Source: Hyphomicrobium_A sp963724945
GTDB taxonomy: Bacteria > Pseudomonadota > Alphaproteobacteria > Rhizobiales > Hyphomicrobiaceae
Length of the DNA: 64,000 nt
Assembly (NCBI GenBank): GCA_963724945.1
Contig: CAVRWL010000002.1
Location: forward strand, 372,001-436,000
Direction: 5' to 3'
In this document: positions 1-9,607 of the stretch, piece by piece
Layout: the number at the start of each line of letters is the position of its first letter
Numbering within the stretch: position 1 is the first letter of the stretch
The notes under the pieces: model-generated
The model's input: the letters and a program-made list of their open reading frames with translations, nothing else
What the model was told of the DNA's origin: nothing
The model's database searches: none
Translations under genes and position numbers: made by a program

Positions 1-654
1 GCGAATTGCCGATCGTAGGCCGCGGCGATCTTCATGATGGTGTTGAGCGGCGCATGATCGCCGCGCATCGAGAACACGCCGTCCGTGACGATGATGGCAC
101 GCGCGCAACGCTCGGCGACCTCGCCGAGCTGCCGCTCGAGATCATCGAGCTCGAGATGACCGTAGACGCGCTTCTCCGCCGGCCGCGCCAGCGCGATCGC
201 ATTTATGATGCAGCTGTGGTTGAGCGCGTCGCTCAAGACCGCCGTCTTGTCGGTGATGAGCGGCGGCAAGAGCCCCATGACGGTGGCGTAAGCCGAGCTG
301 AACAGCATGGCGGCCTCGCGGCCGTGGAACTTGGCGAGCCGCTGCCTCGAGCGCGACGTGCGGCGCCCACGTGCCGGAGATGAAGCGGACCGCGCCCGGA
401 CCCGCGCCGTAGCGGCGCACGGCCTCCTCCTCGGCCGCGATGACGCGCGTCTCGAAGGAGAGGCCGAGATAGCTGTTGGAGTTCATGCGCAGAAACGGCG
501 TGTCGCCTTGGCCGGCGATGAGAAAGCGCGGGCCCTTGCCGGCCGCCGGCCGCACGATACCGCGCGTAACGCTCTCAGCACCTTTGAGACGGCTCGAGGT
601 CCGCAGCTCATCGAGCCGCGTCTGCAACAAAGGCGTCAACCGGCTCGTCGGCAT
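1..654 (-). CDS. kbl: 2-amino-3-ketobutyrate CoA ligase / glycine C-acetyltransferase (partial, one frameshift)
   Basis: PLP-dependent alpha-oxoamine synthase family. It converts 2-amino-3-ketobutyrate and CoA to glycine and acetyl-CoA, the second step of threonine breakdown. The gene starts at ATG 654, 11 bases after the tdh stop codon, so the two form one operon. The N-terminal half is seen (the motif NSNSYLGLSF, then the SAYATVMGLLPP and DALNHSCIINAIAL regions, and IIVTDGVFSMRGD). The PLP lysine lies beyond the window edge. An extra base near 342-346 shifts the frame; downstream of it the reading frame is open and conserved to position 1. Family assignment is confident; the break is probably a sequence error. 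Confidence 0.85.
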
Positions 655-665
655 GCGCTCCCTCC

Positions 666-1635
666 CTATCGCTCGCGCGCGCGCGCGAGCTTGTCCTTGA
701 GCCGCGCCAGCATGTCCGTTGTCATCGCTTCCAGATCGAAGCGTCGGCGCAAAGCCCCAGTCGGCACGCGCTGCGCCGTCGTCCAGCGAGCGGGGCCAGC
801 TGTCGGCGATCGCCTGGCGCACGGGGTCGGTCTCGTAGTCGACGGCGAAGCCCGGAATATGCCGCCGGATCGCCGCGGCGATGTCGGACGGCGTCACGCT
901 CATGGCCGTGACGTTGTAGGCATTGCGGTAGCGCAGGCAGCCGGGCTCGGCCTCCATCAGCTCGATCATCGCGCGCAAGGGCATCCGGCATGTACATCAT
1001 GTCGAGCCGCGTCCCGGCCGAGAGGAAGCAGGTATAGCTCTGATAGCGCACCGCGTGACGTGAACATCTCGACCGCATAATCGGTGGTGCCGCCGCCGGG
1101 CTCCCGCGACGTAGGAGACGAGGCCCGGGAGCCGCAGCCCGCGCGTGTCGATGCCGAAGCGGGAGGCATAGTAGTCGCACAGGAGCTCGCCTGCGACTTT
1201 CGTCACACCGTAGATCGTGGTCGGACGCTGGATGGTGACCTGAGGCGTGGCGTCGCGCGGCGTCGTCGGCCCGAACGCGCCGATGGAGCTTGGAAAGAAG
1301 ACCTGGCACCCGTACTCGCGCGCGACCTCCAGCACATTGTAGAGGCCGCTCATGTTGACGCTCCAGGCGAGCTGGGGCGCGGCCTCGGCGGAGGCGGAGA
1401 GCAGCGCGGCGAGATGATAGATGGTGCCGACGTCGTAGCGGCGCACCGCCTCGTGCAGCTGATGGGCTTCCGTGCAGTCGAGATGGCCGTAAGGGGCGAG
1501 TGCTGCCGCGCCAGCGGGCGGCAGAACCTTGAGGTCGGTCGCGATCACCTTATCGGCGCCGTAGCGTGCGCGCAGCGCCGGCACGAGCTCGCTGCCGATT
1601 TGGCCGAGCGCACCCGTCACCAGGATCATTGCCAT
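666..1635 (-). CDS. tdh: SDR-type L-threonine 3-dehydrogenase (several frameshifts)
   Basis: NAD-dependent epimerase/dehydratase-fold enzyme oxidising L-threonine to 2-amino-3-ketobutyrate; kbl follows directly, which supports the role. The N-terminus has the Rossmann motif VTGALGQIG, and the catalytic tyrosine/lysine motif YGVTKVAGE is present. Start chosen at ATG 1635 because GGAGG lies about 7 bases upstream. The frame breaks near 1102, 1055, 980 and 742, but each piece continues the same family alignment (GGGTTDYAVEMF, then LSAGTRLDMMYMPDA, then YRNAYNVTAMSVTPSDIAAAI) and the last piece ends in a charged tail with a TAG at 666. This is the extended-SDR type, not the zinc-dependent MDR Tdh of E. 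coli. Four indels in 1 kb suggest poor base calling, although decay cannot be excluded. Confidence 0.8.
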
Positions 1636-1671
1636 CAAGACCTCCGAGCAAAGCGCCCGTGAAACGTCCTC

Positions 1672-2676
1672 TCAGCGATGGTAGTCGCGGTACCACGCGA
1701 CGAACCGCGCGATGCCGTCCTCGATCGGCGTCGACGGCTTGAAGCCCACATCGGCCACAAGGTCGCTGACGTCGGCGAATGTGCTGGGCACGTCGCCCGG
1801 CTGCAATGGTAGAAAATTCTTCTTCGCCTCGCGGCCCAGCACCTTCTCCAGGCAGGCGATGAAATACATGAGCTCGACGGGATTGTTGTTGCCGATGTTG
1901 TAGAGCCGATAGGGGGCGGAGGATCGCGCGGGATCGGGCCGATCCCCGCTCCAAGCGGGATCGGGCGCGGCGATCTTATCGGCCGTGCGCACGACGCCCT
2001 CCACGATGTCGTCGATGTAGGTGAAGTCGCGCGCATGCTGCCCGTTGTTGAACACGTCGATCGGCTCGCCGGCCAGAATCTTACGGGTGAACGTGAACAG
2101 CGCCATATCCGGCCGCCCCCACGGGCCATAAACTGTAAAGAAGCGCAGCCCCGTCGTCGGCAGGCGGTAGAGATGCGCGTAGGTGTGCGCCATGAGCTCG
2201 TTCGCCTTCTTGGAGGCGGCATAGAGGCTCAATGGATGGTCGACATTCTGATGCACGCTGAACGGCATCGACGTGTTGGCGCCGTAGACCGAGCTCGAGG
2301 ACGCAAACACCAGATGCTCCACACCTGTGTGGCGGCAGCCCTCGAGGACATGCAGCGTGCCGGTGATATTGGAATCAATGTAGGCGTGCGGGTTTTCCAG
2401 CCCATAGCGCACGCCGGCTTGCGCCGCGAGATGTATGACGCGCCGCGGCGCCGCCTCGGCGAACAGGCGCTCCACTCCGGCGCGGTCGGTGAGATCGAGC
2501 TTGTGAAAGCTGAAGCCGTTGCGGCCCTGAAGATTGGCGAGCCGCGCCTCTTTGAGCGCAACGTCATAGTAGGCATTGAGATTGTCGAGCCCGATCACCT
2601 CATCGCCGCGGTCCAAAAGTGCCTTGGCAGTATGGTATCCGATGAAGCCTGCGGCGCCAGTGACGAGAAATCTCAT
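1672..2676 (-). CDS. NAD-dependent epimerase, UDP-glucuronate 4-epimerase type
   Basis: Extended SDR enzyme of about 334 residues that probably interconverts UDP-glucuronate and UDP-galacturonate for polysaccharide synthesis. Seen directly: N-terminal VTGAAGFIGYHTAK for NAD binding, SSSVYG, the catalytic YAASKKANE motif, GLRFFTVYGPWGRPDMA and the substrate-loop motif HARDFTYIDDIV, all typical of this subfamily. The start at ATG 2676 begins the Rossmann motif immediately; an upstream in-frame extension has no homologous character. It lies 36 bases upstream of tdh on the same strand and is divergent from the gmhA-like gene. Exact sugar specificity is inferred. Confidence 0.85.
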   Translation of the reverse strand: MRFLVTGAAGFIGYHTAKALLDRGDEVIGLDNLNAYYDVALKEARLANLQGRNGFSFHKLDLTDRAGVERLFAEAAPRRVIHLAAQAGVRYGLENPHAYIDSNITGTLHVLEGCRHTGVEHLVFASSSSVYGANTSMPFSVHQNVDHPLSLYAASKKANELMAHTYAHLYRLPTTGLRFFTVYGPWGRPDMALFTFTRKILAGEPIDVFNNGQHARDFTYIDDIVEGVVRTADKIAAPDPAWSGDRPDPARSSAPYRLYNIGNNNPVELMYFIACLEKVLGREAKKNFLPLQPGDVPSTFADVSDLVADVGFKPSTPIEDGIARFVAWYRDYHR

Positions 2677-2965
2677 GGCCTCTCCCTTGCAGAGGTCGCC
2701 CGGCCGTCCCGCGTCATTGCGCCGGCCGAGATGCCGCAAGCGCGGCTAAGTGATAGCAGACCGCCTGTCAAGGCATGGCAATCCGCGCGGCCGGACCCTC
2801 AGGTTGCGAGAGCGGGCCCGAGCGGATAGATTGCGGCCGCAAATGACAAGAGCCGCCCGCCCGATTGGACGCAATTCGACATAAAGATCATTCCGTTTTG
2901 GCACTGAGACAGAAACAAGACGGCGACAACATGAGCTCCGCGACGGAGCCAGGAGGGCATCGAGC

Positions 2966-3577
2966 GTGCTGAAAGGTCTGGCCCAGACGGCGCCGACGGA
3001 CGAGATCACGACCTACTTCACCGAGATCGGCCGGGTCTGCTCCTCCGTGAGCGTGAGCGACGGCGAGGGAGCCCCGCTGGATCTCGCGGCCGGCTTCCAT
3101 TGGATCGGCGAGCACGCCCGGCGCGCGCACGCAAAAGGCAACAAGGTCATTCTGATCGGCAACGGTGGCAGCGCGGCGATCGCCAGCCACGAGGCGATCG
3201 AGTTTCTGAAGAACGGCGGCGTTCGCGCGCTGGCGCTGAACGACGGACCAACGCTCACGGCGATCGCGAACGACCTCGGCTACGCCAACGTCTTCGCCGA
3301 GCAGATACGCATGCACGGGCGCCCCGGAGACTTGCTCATCGCCATCAGCAGCTCCGGGCAATCCACCAACATCCTGAAGGCGGTCGAGGCAGCGCGCGAG
3401 CACAAGGTCGACATCGCGACGTTCAGCGGGTTTCGGCCCGACAACCTCTTGCGCGGGCGCGGCGACGTGAACTTCTATGTCGATTCCAAGCAGTACGGCT
3501 TCGTCGAGATCGCGCACCACGCCCTGATCCAGGCCATACTCGACCTCAATCTCATCCCCAAGCGGCCGACTGACTGA
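2966..3577 (+). CDS. gmhA: Phosphoheptose isomerase-like SIS-domain protein
   Basis: SIS-domain sugar isomerase of 203 residues, the usual GmhA length. GmhA converts sedoheptulose 7-phosphate to D-glycero-heptose 7-phosphate for LPS core or S-layer glycans. Motifs seen: GNGGSAAIASHEAIEF, ISSSGQSTN (phosphosugar binding) and the C-terminal FVEIAHHALIQAILD. The start is GTG 2966 with GGAGGG about 9 bases upstream. It stands 36 bases before the CysN-CysC-like gene and is probably cotranscribed with it. Other SIS isomerases, such as DiaA-like proteins, remain possible because no heptose kinase or GmhB is nearby. Confidence 0.75.
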   Translation: MLKGLAQTAPTDEITTYFTEIGRVCSSVSVSDGEGAPLDLAAGFHWIGEHARRAHAKGNKVILIGNGGSAAIASHEAIEFLKNGGVRALALNDGPTLTAIANDLGYANVFAEQIRMHGRPGDLLIAISSSGQSTNILKAVEAAREHKVDIATFSGFRPDNLLRGRGDVNFYVDSKQYGFVEIAHHALIQAILDLNLIPKRPTD

Positions 3578-3613
3578 CGACCCAAGAATAACCCGGAACA
3601 CGGTTGGCAATGC

Positions 3614-5299
3614 ATGATGTTCCGCCACGCCGAGTCGAGCCCCGAAATAGTTATGCGCTTGAGCATCGGTGGCCCGCCTAACAGCGGCAAGACGACCCTC
3701 ACTGAGTGTATGATCTCCTCCGGGCAGCGCCTCGTCGTCGAGGCGGCGGCGCCCGCAGGCGATCTCTGCCTCATCGTCGCCGACGCGAGCAAGGGACTGA
3801 CGGCGGAGGTGCGCGGAGAGATTGCCATCGCGTGCACGAGCGGCGCTGAGCATCTCGTCCTTGCCGTCAACAAGCTCGACCTCGTCGGTTGGGACCAGAA
3901 TGCCTATGATGCCGTGGTGGGGGACTTCGAGGCGTTTGCGGCGCGGTTCGAGGGCACATCCGCGATCGCGCTGCCAGTCTCAGCGCTCACCGGCGACAAC
4001 ATTTTTGCGCCCGGCGTTAACACGCCATGGTATGCCGGCCCTACGCTTGCTGCCTGCTTGCAGACGCTCAAGCTCGATCTGAAACGCGCCGAGCGCCCTT
4101 TGCGCCTTCCCATTGAAGCCGTCTCGCGACCCGATCCCGACCACCGGCACTACTCGGGCACGATTTTGAGCGGAACGCTACGGCGCGGCGACACGGTTCA
4201 AGTGGCGGTCTCGGGCGTCAAGAGCGCCGTCGCCCGCATCCTTGTTGGCAGCCGCGAGTGCGAGCAGGCGGCCGCCGGAGACGCCGTCGCGGTCACGCTC
4301 GCGGAGCACATCGACGTCGGCAGCGGAGATATCCTGGTCGAGCCCGCACATCGCCCGGAGGTCGCCGAGCAGTTTGCCGCGCACCTCGTCTGGCTGGCGC
4401 AGGCGCCGCTTCTTCCTGGCCGCGACTACACGCTACGAATGGGGCCGCGCGAAGTCGCAGCGAGCGTCACGAGCGTCAAGTACCGCGTCGATGTCGAGAC
4501 GCCGCACCACGAGGCTGCACGCACACTGATGTGCGGCGAGATCGGCTCGTGCACCATCGCTACATCGGCCCCCCTCGCCATCGACGCCTTCGCGAGCCTT
4601 CCGCGGTCGGGCCGGTTCGTGTTGAGCGAGCGCCATTCCCAGGCCGTCGTCGCCGCCGGCACCGTCGATTTCGCGCTACGGCGCGGGATCAACATTCACG
4701 TTCAGCCGCTCGCGGTGAGCAAAGGCGATCGTGCCGCGCTCAAATCGCAAGAGCCGTGCATCGTATGGTTCACCGGCCTCTCCGGCGCCGGCAAATCGAC
4801 GATCGCCAATCTTGTGGAAGGCAAGCTCGCGGCGAGCGGGTACCACACCTATTTGCTCGACGGCGACAACGTGCGTCACAGCCTCAACAAGGACTTGGGC
4901 TTCACCGCGGGCGATCGCGTCGAGAACATCCGCCGCGTCGGCGAGGTGGCCAAGCTGTTCGTCGACGCGGGGCTCATCGTGCTGTGCTCGTTCATCTCGC
5001 CGTTTCGCGCCGAGCGCGCTGCCGTGCGCGGTCTCGTCGGAAGCGCCGAGTTCATCGAGATCTTCGTCGACGCGCCGCTTGCGGTCTGCGAGAGACGCGA
5101 TCCCAAGGGCCTCTATGCCAAGAGCCGGGCCGGACGCCTGCCGAATTTCACCGGCATCGATTCGCCCTACGAGAGGCCCGAGCGGCCCGATCTCATCCTC
5201 GACACGGCTGCAGCCGCCGCCGACGATCTCGCAGACCGAGTCGTGGCTCTGCTCAAAGCGCGCGGAATTGTCGCGCCGGCGCCATCCAAAGAGAGCTGA
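3614..5299 (+). CDS. CysN-CysC-like fusion: degenerate GTPase/elongation-factor domain plus APS kinase
   Basis: 561 residues. The C-terminal third is a full adenylylsulfate kinase making PAPS: Walker A GLSGAGKST near residue 387, DGDNVRHSLN, and the SFISPFRAER motif. The N-terminal two thirds follow sulfate adenylyltransferase large subunit CysN: G1 PPNSGKTTL, G4 NKLDLVGWD and the EF-Tu-like beta-barrel domains. Between G1 and the strand LCLIVADASKG, about 80 residues usual in CysN are missing, including the switch I threonine (G2) and the DTPGH motif (G3). No cysD gene is adjacent. The ORF is open, so this is a clean in-frame loss. The protein may act only as an APS kinase, perhaps for sulfated polysaccharide. 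Confidence 0.8.
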   Translation: MMFRHAESSPEIVMRLSIGGPPNSGKTTLTECMISSGQRLVVEAAAPAGDLCLIVADASKGLTAEVRGEIAIACTSGAEHLVLAVNKLDLVGWDQNAYDAVVGDFEAFAARFEGTSAIALPVSALTGDNIFAPGVNTPWYAGPTLAACLQTLKLDLKRAERPLRLPIEAVSRPDPDHRHYSGTILSGTLRRGDTVQVAVSGVKSAVARILVGSRECEQAAAGDAVAVTLAEHIDVGSGDILVEPAHRPEVAEQFAAHLVWLAQAPLLPGRDYTLRMGPREVAASVTSVKYRVDVETPHHEAARTLMCGEIGSCTIATSAPLAIDAFASLPRSGRFVLSERHSQAVVAAGTVDFALRRGINIHVQPLAVSKGDRAALKSQEPCIVWFTGLSGAGKSTIANLVEGKLAASGYHTYLLDGDNVRHSLNKDLGFTAGDRVENIRRVGEVAKLFVDAGLIVLCSFISPFRAERAAVRGLVGSAEFIEIFVDAPLAVCERRDPKGLYAKSRAGRLPNFTGIDSPYERPERPDLILDTAAAAADDLADRVVALLKARGIVAPAPSKES

Positions 5300-5511
5300 C
5301 TTTCGCCCCAGCGTGCCGCCGCGCTGGCGTCAAATTAAGGAGTTCAGCATCCGAGTTGCTGACACCACCGCGTGCTGTGGATTTCAAGGATATCTTGTAC
5401 GTGAAAGCGCAGCGTTGCGGATTGAGCACATGGCACAAATATCCATGCCGACCAGTCCCAACGCCGCCGCGGTTTGGATAATCTTCGCACCATTGCTGGG
5501 GATGGACATCG

Positions 5512-5931
5512 ATGGCTGCGAATTGGCGTGCAACCAATCGGCTGTTTGGGCTGGCTGTGATGCTTTGCGCGCTCGCTTTAGCGGGTTGCTCGACGGTGCA
5601 GGACATGGCCGGCATTCCGCGGCCCGGCTATCAGAATGATGGCAGCTATGTCCTGACCAGCCAGGAGCAGGACCTCAACTGCCGCGCGCTGCAGCAGCGG
5701 TCGCTGGGCCTGCAGGAGCAGATGCAGCAGCTCTCCGTTCAGGCCCTCCAGCAGATGCAGCAGGTGCCCAACACCATGGCTGCGGCTTGGAAGCGGCTGT
5801 TCGGGGCGCCCGGCGAAGGTGTGCCGGCAATCGCCGAGTACAACGAGGCGCGCGCGGAATCGGCCGCGTTGAACCAGACCCTGGCCCACAAGGGTTGTGA
5901 CCCCGTCACAACCGCCTCGATCAAGCACTGA
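5512..5931 (+). CDS. Small predicted lipoprotein of unknown function
   Basis: 139 residues. The N-terminus has a positively charged start, a hydrophobic stretch and the lipobox LAGC, so it is probably a lipid-anchored envelope protein. After the signal comes a Gln-rich helical region (repeated QQ and QM pairs around residues 60-90), compatible with a coiled coil, and a short C-terminal region with one more Cys. I do not recognise the family. It lies after a 212-base gap downstream of the CysN-CysC gene and converges on the O-antigen ligase gene, so a role in envelope polysaccharide assembly is possible but unproven. Confidence 0.65.
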   Translation: MAANWRATNRLFGLAVMLCALALAGCSTVQDMAGIPRPGYQNDGSYVLTSQEQDLNCRALQQRSLGLQEQMQQLSVQALQQMQQVPNTMAAAWKRLFGAPGEGVPAIAEYNEARAESAALNQTLAHKGCDPVTTASIKH

Positions 5932-5999
5932 TCGGAGCCCTCCCCGGCCGTCCCGGCGCTCGCACCAGCACTTGCGTGCAAGGGATCGCTCTGCGCCGG

Positions 6000-7316
6000 C
6001 TAGGAAGCAGCGCTGCGCGTGCGCGCGAGGGAGGCGCCGAGCCCGAACAAGGCCGCGCACAACCCGAACAGGCTCGCAAACCAGATCTGCCACATGCCGT
6101 AGCTCGAAGCCGCCATCAGCGCCGCGGCCGCAAACGTCGCATACCCATAAGGCTGCAGACCGAGGGAGAGCGCCCGGATTGCCTGCAGGATCGAGAGGCC
6201 GAGCAGCGTGAGCAGCGTTGCACCGATCAGGCCGAGCTCGAACCAGGTTTGCAGGTAGACGCTGTGCGAGTGGGTCGACAGCGTACGCCTGAAAGCCTCG
6301 TCGGGCGCGGTCGTGATCTCCGGCTCGAGGCGCGGGCCCAGAACGTAGGTCGTCCTCGCGCCGACGCCGAGCCAAGGCGCTTTCAGCACCTGCTCCGCGG
6401 TGTAGTTCCAGATGATGATGCGGTGGCGCGCGCTATCCTGCAGCCAAGTGGCATTGTGCAAATTGTAGCGATGGGCAAGGAGCGCCAAGGGAAGCACGGC
6501 AATGCACGCAAAGATCCAACCGGCCGCAGCGAGACGTCCCGTTAAGCGCGGAGCAAGCCACGCGCAGGCGAACGCGGCGACCCCGCCCACAAACGCGAGC
6601 TTTGAGCTCTCGTGGGTCGACAGCATCACGACGACGCCTGTAGTGATCAGCACGAGCACGGGCATGATCTTGGTCCATGGATGCTGCAACGTGCCCCGCA
6701 GCGCCAGGATGCCGGGCCAGAGACACAGCGTCAGGGCGGCCATGTTGCGGTCAAGATCGTCGCGGGCGATGGCGACGAGCTTCGTGCCCGACCATTTGAA
6801 GTAGGGCTGGGGCGCCAATTCACCCGGCCGCAATCCGATCGAATTGTAGAGCCATATCTTGATGCTCTGGTCGGTGAGAATCTCGATCAGGAGATAAGCG
6901 AGCGCGACGATCAGACCGACCCACAGCCCCTCCGCCATGTGCAGCAGGTCGGGGCGCTTCTCCAGGTCGAACAGGTGCAGAAGCGCGAGCGTCGCGATGG
7001 TGAACAGGGTGACCAGCAATATGATAAGCAGCGCGGCCAGCGGCTCCGCGCTCCAGGTCGCGGTGAGCGCAGCGTAAACAAGGAAGCTCGCAAGGTGCCA
7101 GAAGACAGGGCCGCGCCGCGGAATCGCATGGTCGAGCTGGCCGCGAACAGCCGCGGCAACGACGAAGCTCAGAGTTGTCACTGCGTAAAAGAACGGCACG
7201 GTCCGCGCGCTGACGAGCGCGGCGGCAACGGTGACCAGGATCATAGAGCCAAGAGCGATGCCCCAGCCGCGGGAAGCGATCGGAACTTGGATCCTATCGA
7301 GCTCGCTTGAAAACAT
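6000..7316 (-). CDS. O-antigen ligase / Wzy-type polymerase family membrane protein
   Basis: Polytopic inner-membrane protein of 438 residues with many hydrophobic segments and a large periplasmic loop. The loop carries the THSHSVYLQTWFELG motif typical of the Wzy_C (WaaL/RfaL) family, which ligates or polymerises surface glycans on lipid carriers. The start is ATG 7316 (begins MFSSELDRIQ), with a G-rich stretch just upstream. An in-frame extension to 7694 overlaps the asparagine synthase gene and looks non-coding. Neighbouring asnB-like, glycosyltransferase and mannose-activating genes support a polysaccharide role. Ligase and polymerase cannot be distinguished from sequence alone. Confidence 0.8.
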   Translation of the reverse strand: MFSSELDRIQVPIASRGWGIALGSMILVTVAAALVSARTVPFFYAVTTLSFVVAAAVRGQLDHAIPRRGPVFWHLASFLVYAALTATWSAEPLAALLIILLVTLFTIATLALLHLFDLEKRPDLLHMAEGLWVGLIVALAYLLIEILTDQSIKIWLYNSIGLRPGELAPQPYFKWSGTKLVAIARDDLDRNMAALTLCLWPGILALRGTLQHPWTKIMPVLVLITTGVVVMLSTHESSKLAFVGGVAAFACAWLAPRLTGRLAAAGWIFACIAVLPLALLAHRYNLHNATWLQDSARHRIIIWNYTAEQVLKAPWLGVGARTTYVLGPRLEPEITTAPDEAFRRTLSTHSHSVYLQTWFELGLIGATLLTLLGLSILQAIRALSLGLQPYGYATFAAAALMAASSYGMWQIWFASLFGLCAALFGLGASLARTRSAAS

Positions 7317-7611
7317 TTCCCCCCCCCGCTTGGCCTCGGGCCCGGACTTGGGCGGCCCGACGGTAGGTCGCCGCTCAACGCAACTCAATCGCCACCGCGG
7401 GGTAGCCGTGCAATCGGGCCAATTCTGTGGCGCGCGCGTCATCTCCGAAGTACCACGTTGGCGCGCCGCCCATAGGCGACTATCGTCTGTCGGCCCTGAA
7501 GAACGCCCGGCGCAGCGGGCGCCCGATCCCCGACGCCGACCGAAAAAATGACCGAAGGACTCGCGGGAAGGTCTATGCCGTAGTCCACAGCGACGGGAAG
7601 CGATCACATAG

Positions 7612-9606
7612 ATGTGCGGAATCTCCGGGTTCATTGCCGAGAGGGCGCGCGCGGGGACCGAGGAGGTCGTTGCGCGTCGGATGGCCGACGGCATCGCCCG
7701 GCGCGGTCCGGACGATCACGGCATATGGGTCGACCGGGAGGCCGGTGCGGCGCTTGCGCATAGGCGGCTTTCCATCATCGATCTGTCACCGGCCGGCCAT
7801 CAGCCCATGCTCTCCGACACCGGCCGCTGGGTGATCACATTCAATGGCGAGATCTACAATCACGGCGAGATTCGCTCCGAGCTCGAGCGCGCCGGCGCTG
7901 CGCCGCAATGGCGCGGGCACTGCGACACCGAGGTCCTGCTCGCAGCCGTCTCGGCGTGGGGCGTGCGACGCACGCTCGAACGGTCAGTCGGCATGTTCGC
8001 GTTTGGGCTGTGGGACCGAAGGGAGCGGACGCTCGTCCTGGCGAGGGACCGGCTCGGCGAGAAACCGCTCTACTACGGAGCGGCCGGGCGCACGTTCCTG
8101 TTCGGCTCGGAGCTTTCCGCGCTCAAGGCGCATCCTGATTGGAGCGGCGAGATCGACCGCGAGGCACTCTGTCTCCTGCTGCGACTAAGCTACGTTCCGG
8201 CTCCGCATTCGATATACAAGGGCATTCGCAAGCTTCCGGCTGGAACCTTTCTTACGCTGAACGCCGGCGATCTCGACGGACGCATCGAGACGTATTGGGC
8301 CGCGAGCGAGGTTGCAGCGCACGGTCTGCACAATCCTTTCTCGGGCACGCCCGAGGAGGCCGTGGAGCGGACCGACGCTCTGATCCGCCAATCGCTCAAA
8401 GGTCAGATGATGGCCGATGTGCCTGTCGGCGCCTTCCTTTCCGGAGGGATTGATTCCTCTACCATCGTTGCTCTGATGCAATCGATGAGCCCGCGGCCGG
8501 TGCGCACGTTCTCGATCGGCTTCGGCGAGCACGGCTACGACGAGGCCCCGCACGCCAGGTCGGTCGCGCGCCATCTCCGCACGGATCACACCGAGCTCTA
8601 TGTGACGGTGGAGCAGGCGATGACGGTCATACCGCGGCTGCCTTCGCTCTACAGCGAGCCGTTCGCCGACGTCTCGCAGATACCCACCTTTCTCGTCTCC
8701 GAGCTCACGCGCCGCCATGTCACCGTCTCGCTGTCGGGCGACGGCGGCGACGAGCTGTTCTCCGGCTACACGCGCTATCACAGCGCTGCCCGGTTCTGGG
8801 CGCTCCTGTCAAAGGTTCCGCGCGGATTGCGCCGGGCCTCCTCCAGGCTTGCACTCAGCGTCTCGCCGCGACGATGGGACCAGCTCTTCGCGTTGCCGTT
8901 GCAGCTGCTGCCGGCCAGGGTGCGCCCCAAGCTTGTCGGGGGCATGCTGCATAAGGCAGCCAAGGCCGCCGCTCTCAGCAACTCCGACGACTTCTACAGG
9001 GTGCTGATCTCGCTCTGGCAGCAGCCCGACAAGGTCGTGATCGGAGCAACAGAGCCTCTTTCGGCGTACACGGCGCCGGACATGGCCGCGCGGATACCCG
9101 ACCCCGTGCGCCGCATGATGTACTTGGACCTCATCACGTACCTTCCCGACGACATTCTCGTGAAAGTCGATCGCGCCTCGATGGCGGTCGGCCTCGAAGC
9201 GCGTGTGCCCTTCCTCGATCATCGCCTGGTCGAGTTCACCTGGAGCTTGCCGCTCGACTTTCTGCACCGCGACGGATCGTCGAAATGGCCGCTGCGCCGC
9301 GTGCTCGAGCGCTACGTGCCGCGACAGCTTACGGAGCGGCCGAAGATGGGCTTCGGCGTGCCCATCGACACCTGGCTCAGAGGGGGGCTGAGGGACTGGG
9401 CCGAGAGCCTGCTCGACGAGCGGCGCCTGGCTCAGGAAGGCGTGTTCCGGCCAAAACCGATCCGGGATGCGTGGCGGGAGCACATCGAGGGGCGCCTCAA
9501 CTTGCAGTATCCGCTTTGGAGCGTGCTCATGTTTCAGGCCTGGAGCGAAGCGGAGCGATCGGCCGTGTCACAGCGCCAGATACCCGCCGCATCCGTGAGG
9601 TCCTGA
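7612..9606 (+). CDS. asnB: Asparagine synthase (glutamine-hydrolysing), polysaccharide-cluster type
   Basis: 664 residues. The N-terminal class II glutaminase domain begins MCGISGF with the catalytic Cys2. The synthetase domain has the PP-loop SGGIDSSTIVALMQS near residue 282 and the SLSGDGGDELFSGYTRY motif. Length and order match AsnB-like proteins often found in exopolysaccharide and glycan clusters, where they may amidate uronic acid sugars and not make free asparagine. The next gene, a glycosyltransferase, starts 2 bases after the stop, so they are cotranscribed. The region from 7317 to 7611 is the divergent promoter zone shared with the O-antigen ligase gene. Confidence 0.88.
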   Translation: MCGISGFIAERARAGTEEVVARRMADGIARRGPDDHGIWVDREAGAALAHRRLSIIDLSPAGHQPMLSDTGRWVITFNGEIYNHGEIRSELERAGAAPQWRGHCDTEVLLAAVSAWGVRRTLERSVGMFAFGLWDRRERTLVLARDRLGEKPLYYGAAGRTFLFGSELSALKAHPDWSGEIDREALCLLLRLSYVPAPHSIYKGIRKLPAGTFLTLNAGDLDGRIETYWAASEVAAHGLHNPFSGTPEEAVERTDALIRQSLKGQMMADVPVGAFLSGGIDSSTIVALMQSMSPRPVRTFSIGFGEHGYDEAPHARSVARHLRTDHTELYVTVEQAMTVIPRLPSLYSEPFADVSQIPTFLVSELTRRHVTVSLSGDGGDELFSGYTRYHSAARFWALLSKVPRGLRRASSRLALSVSPRRWDQLFALPLQLLPARVRPKLVGGMLHKAAKAAALSNSDDFYRVLISLWQQPDKVVIGATEPLSAYTAPDMAARIPDPVRRMMYLDLITYLPDDILVKVDRASMAVGLEARVPFLDHRLVEFTWSLPLDFLHRDGSSKWPLRRVLERYVPRQLTERPKMGFGVPIDTWLRGGLRDWAESLLDERRLAQEGVFRPKPIRDAWREHIEGRLNLQYPLWSVLMFQAWSEAERSAVSQRQIPAASVRS

Positions 9607-9607
9607 G

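Noticed and set aside
142..984. 280-residue open frame looking like a tdh-kbl fusion
   Set aside because: Produced by frame breaks: it joins the end of tdh to the start of kbl, although tdh has its own stop at 666 and kbl its own start at 654.
2931..2972. Thirteen-codon leader frame overlapping the gmhA-like start
   Set aside because: Short ATG frames are expected by chance, and no regulatory feature such as repeated codons or a hairpin accompanies it.
4258..5481. 407-codon plus-strand open frame inside the CysN-CysC gene
   Set aside because: Arg-rich shadow of the conserved frame, no motif.
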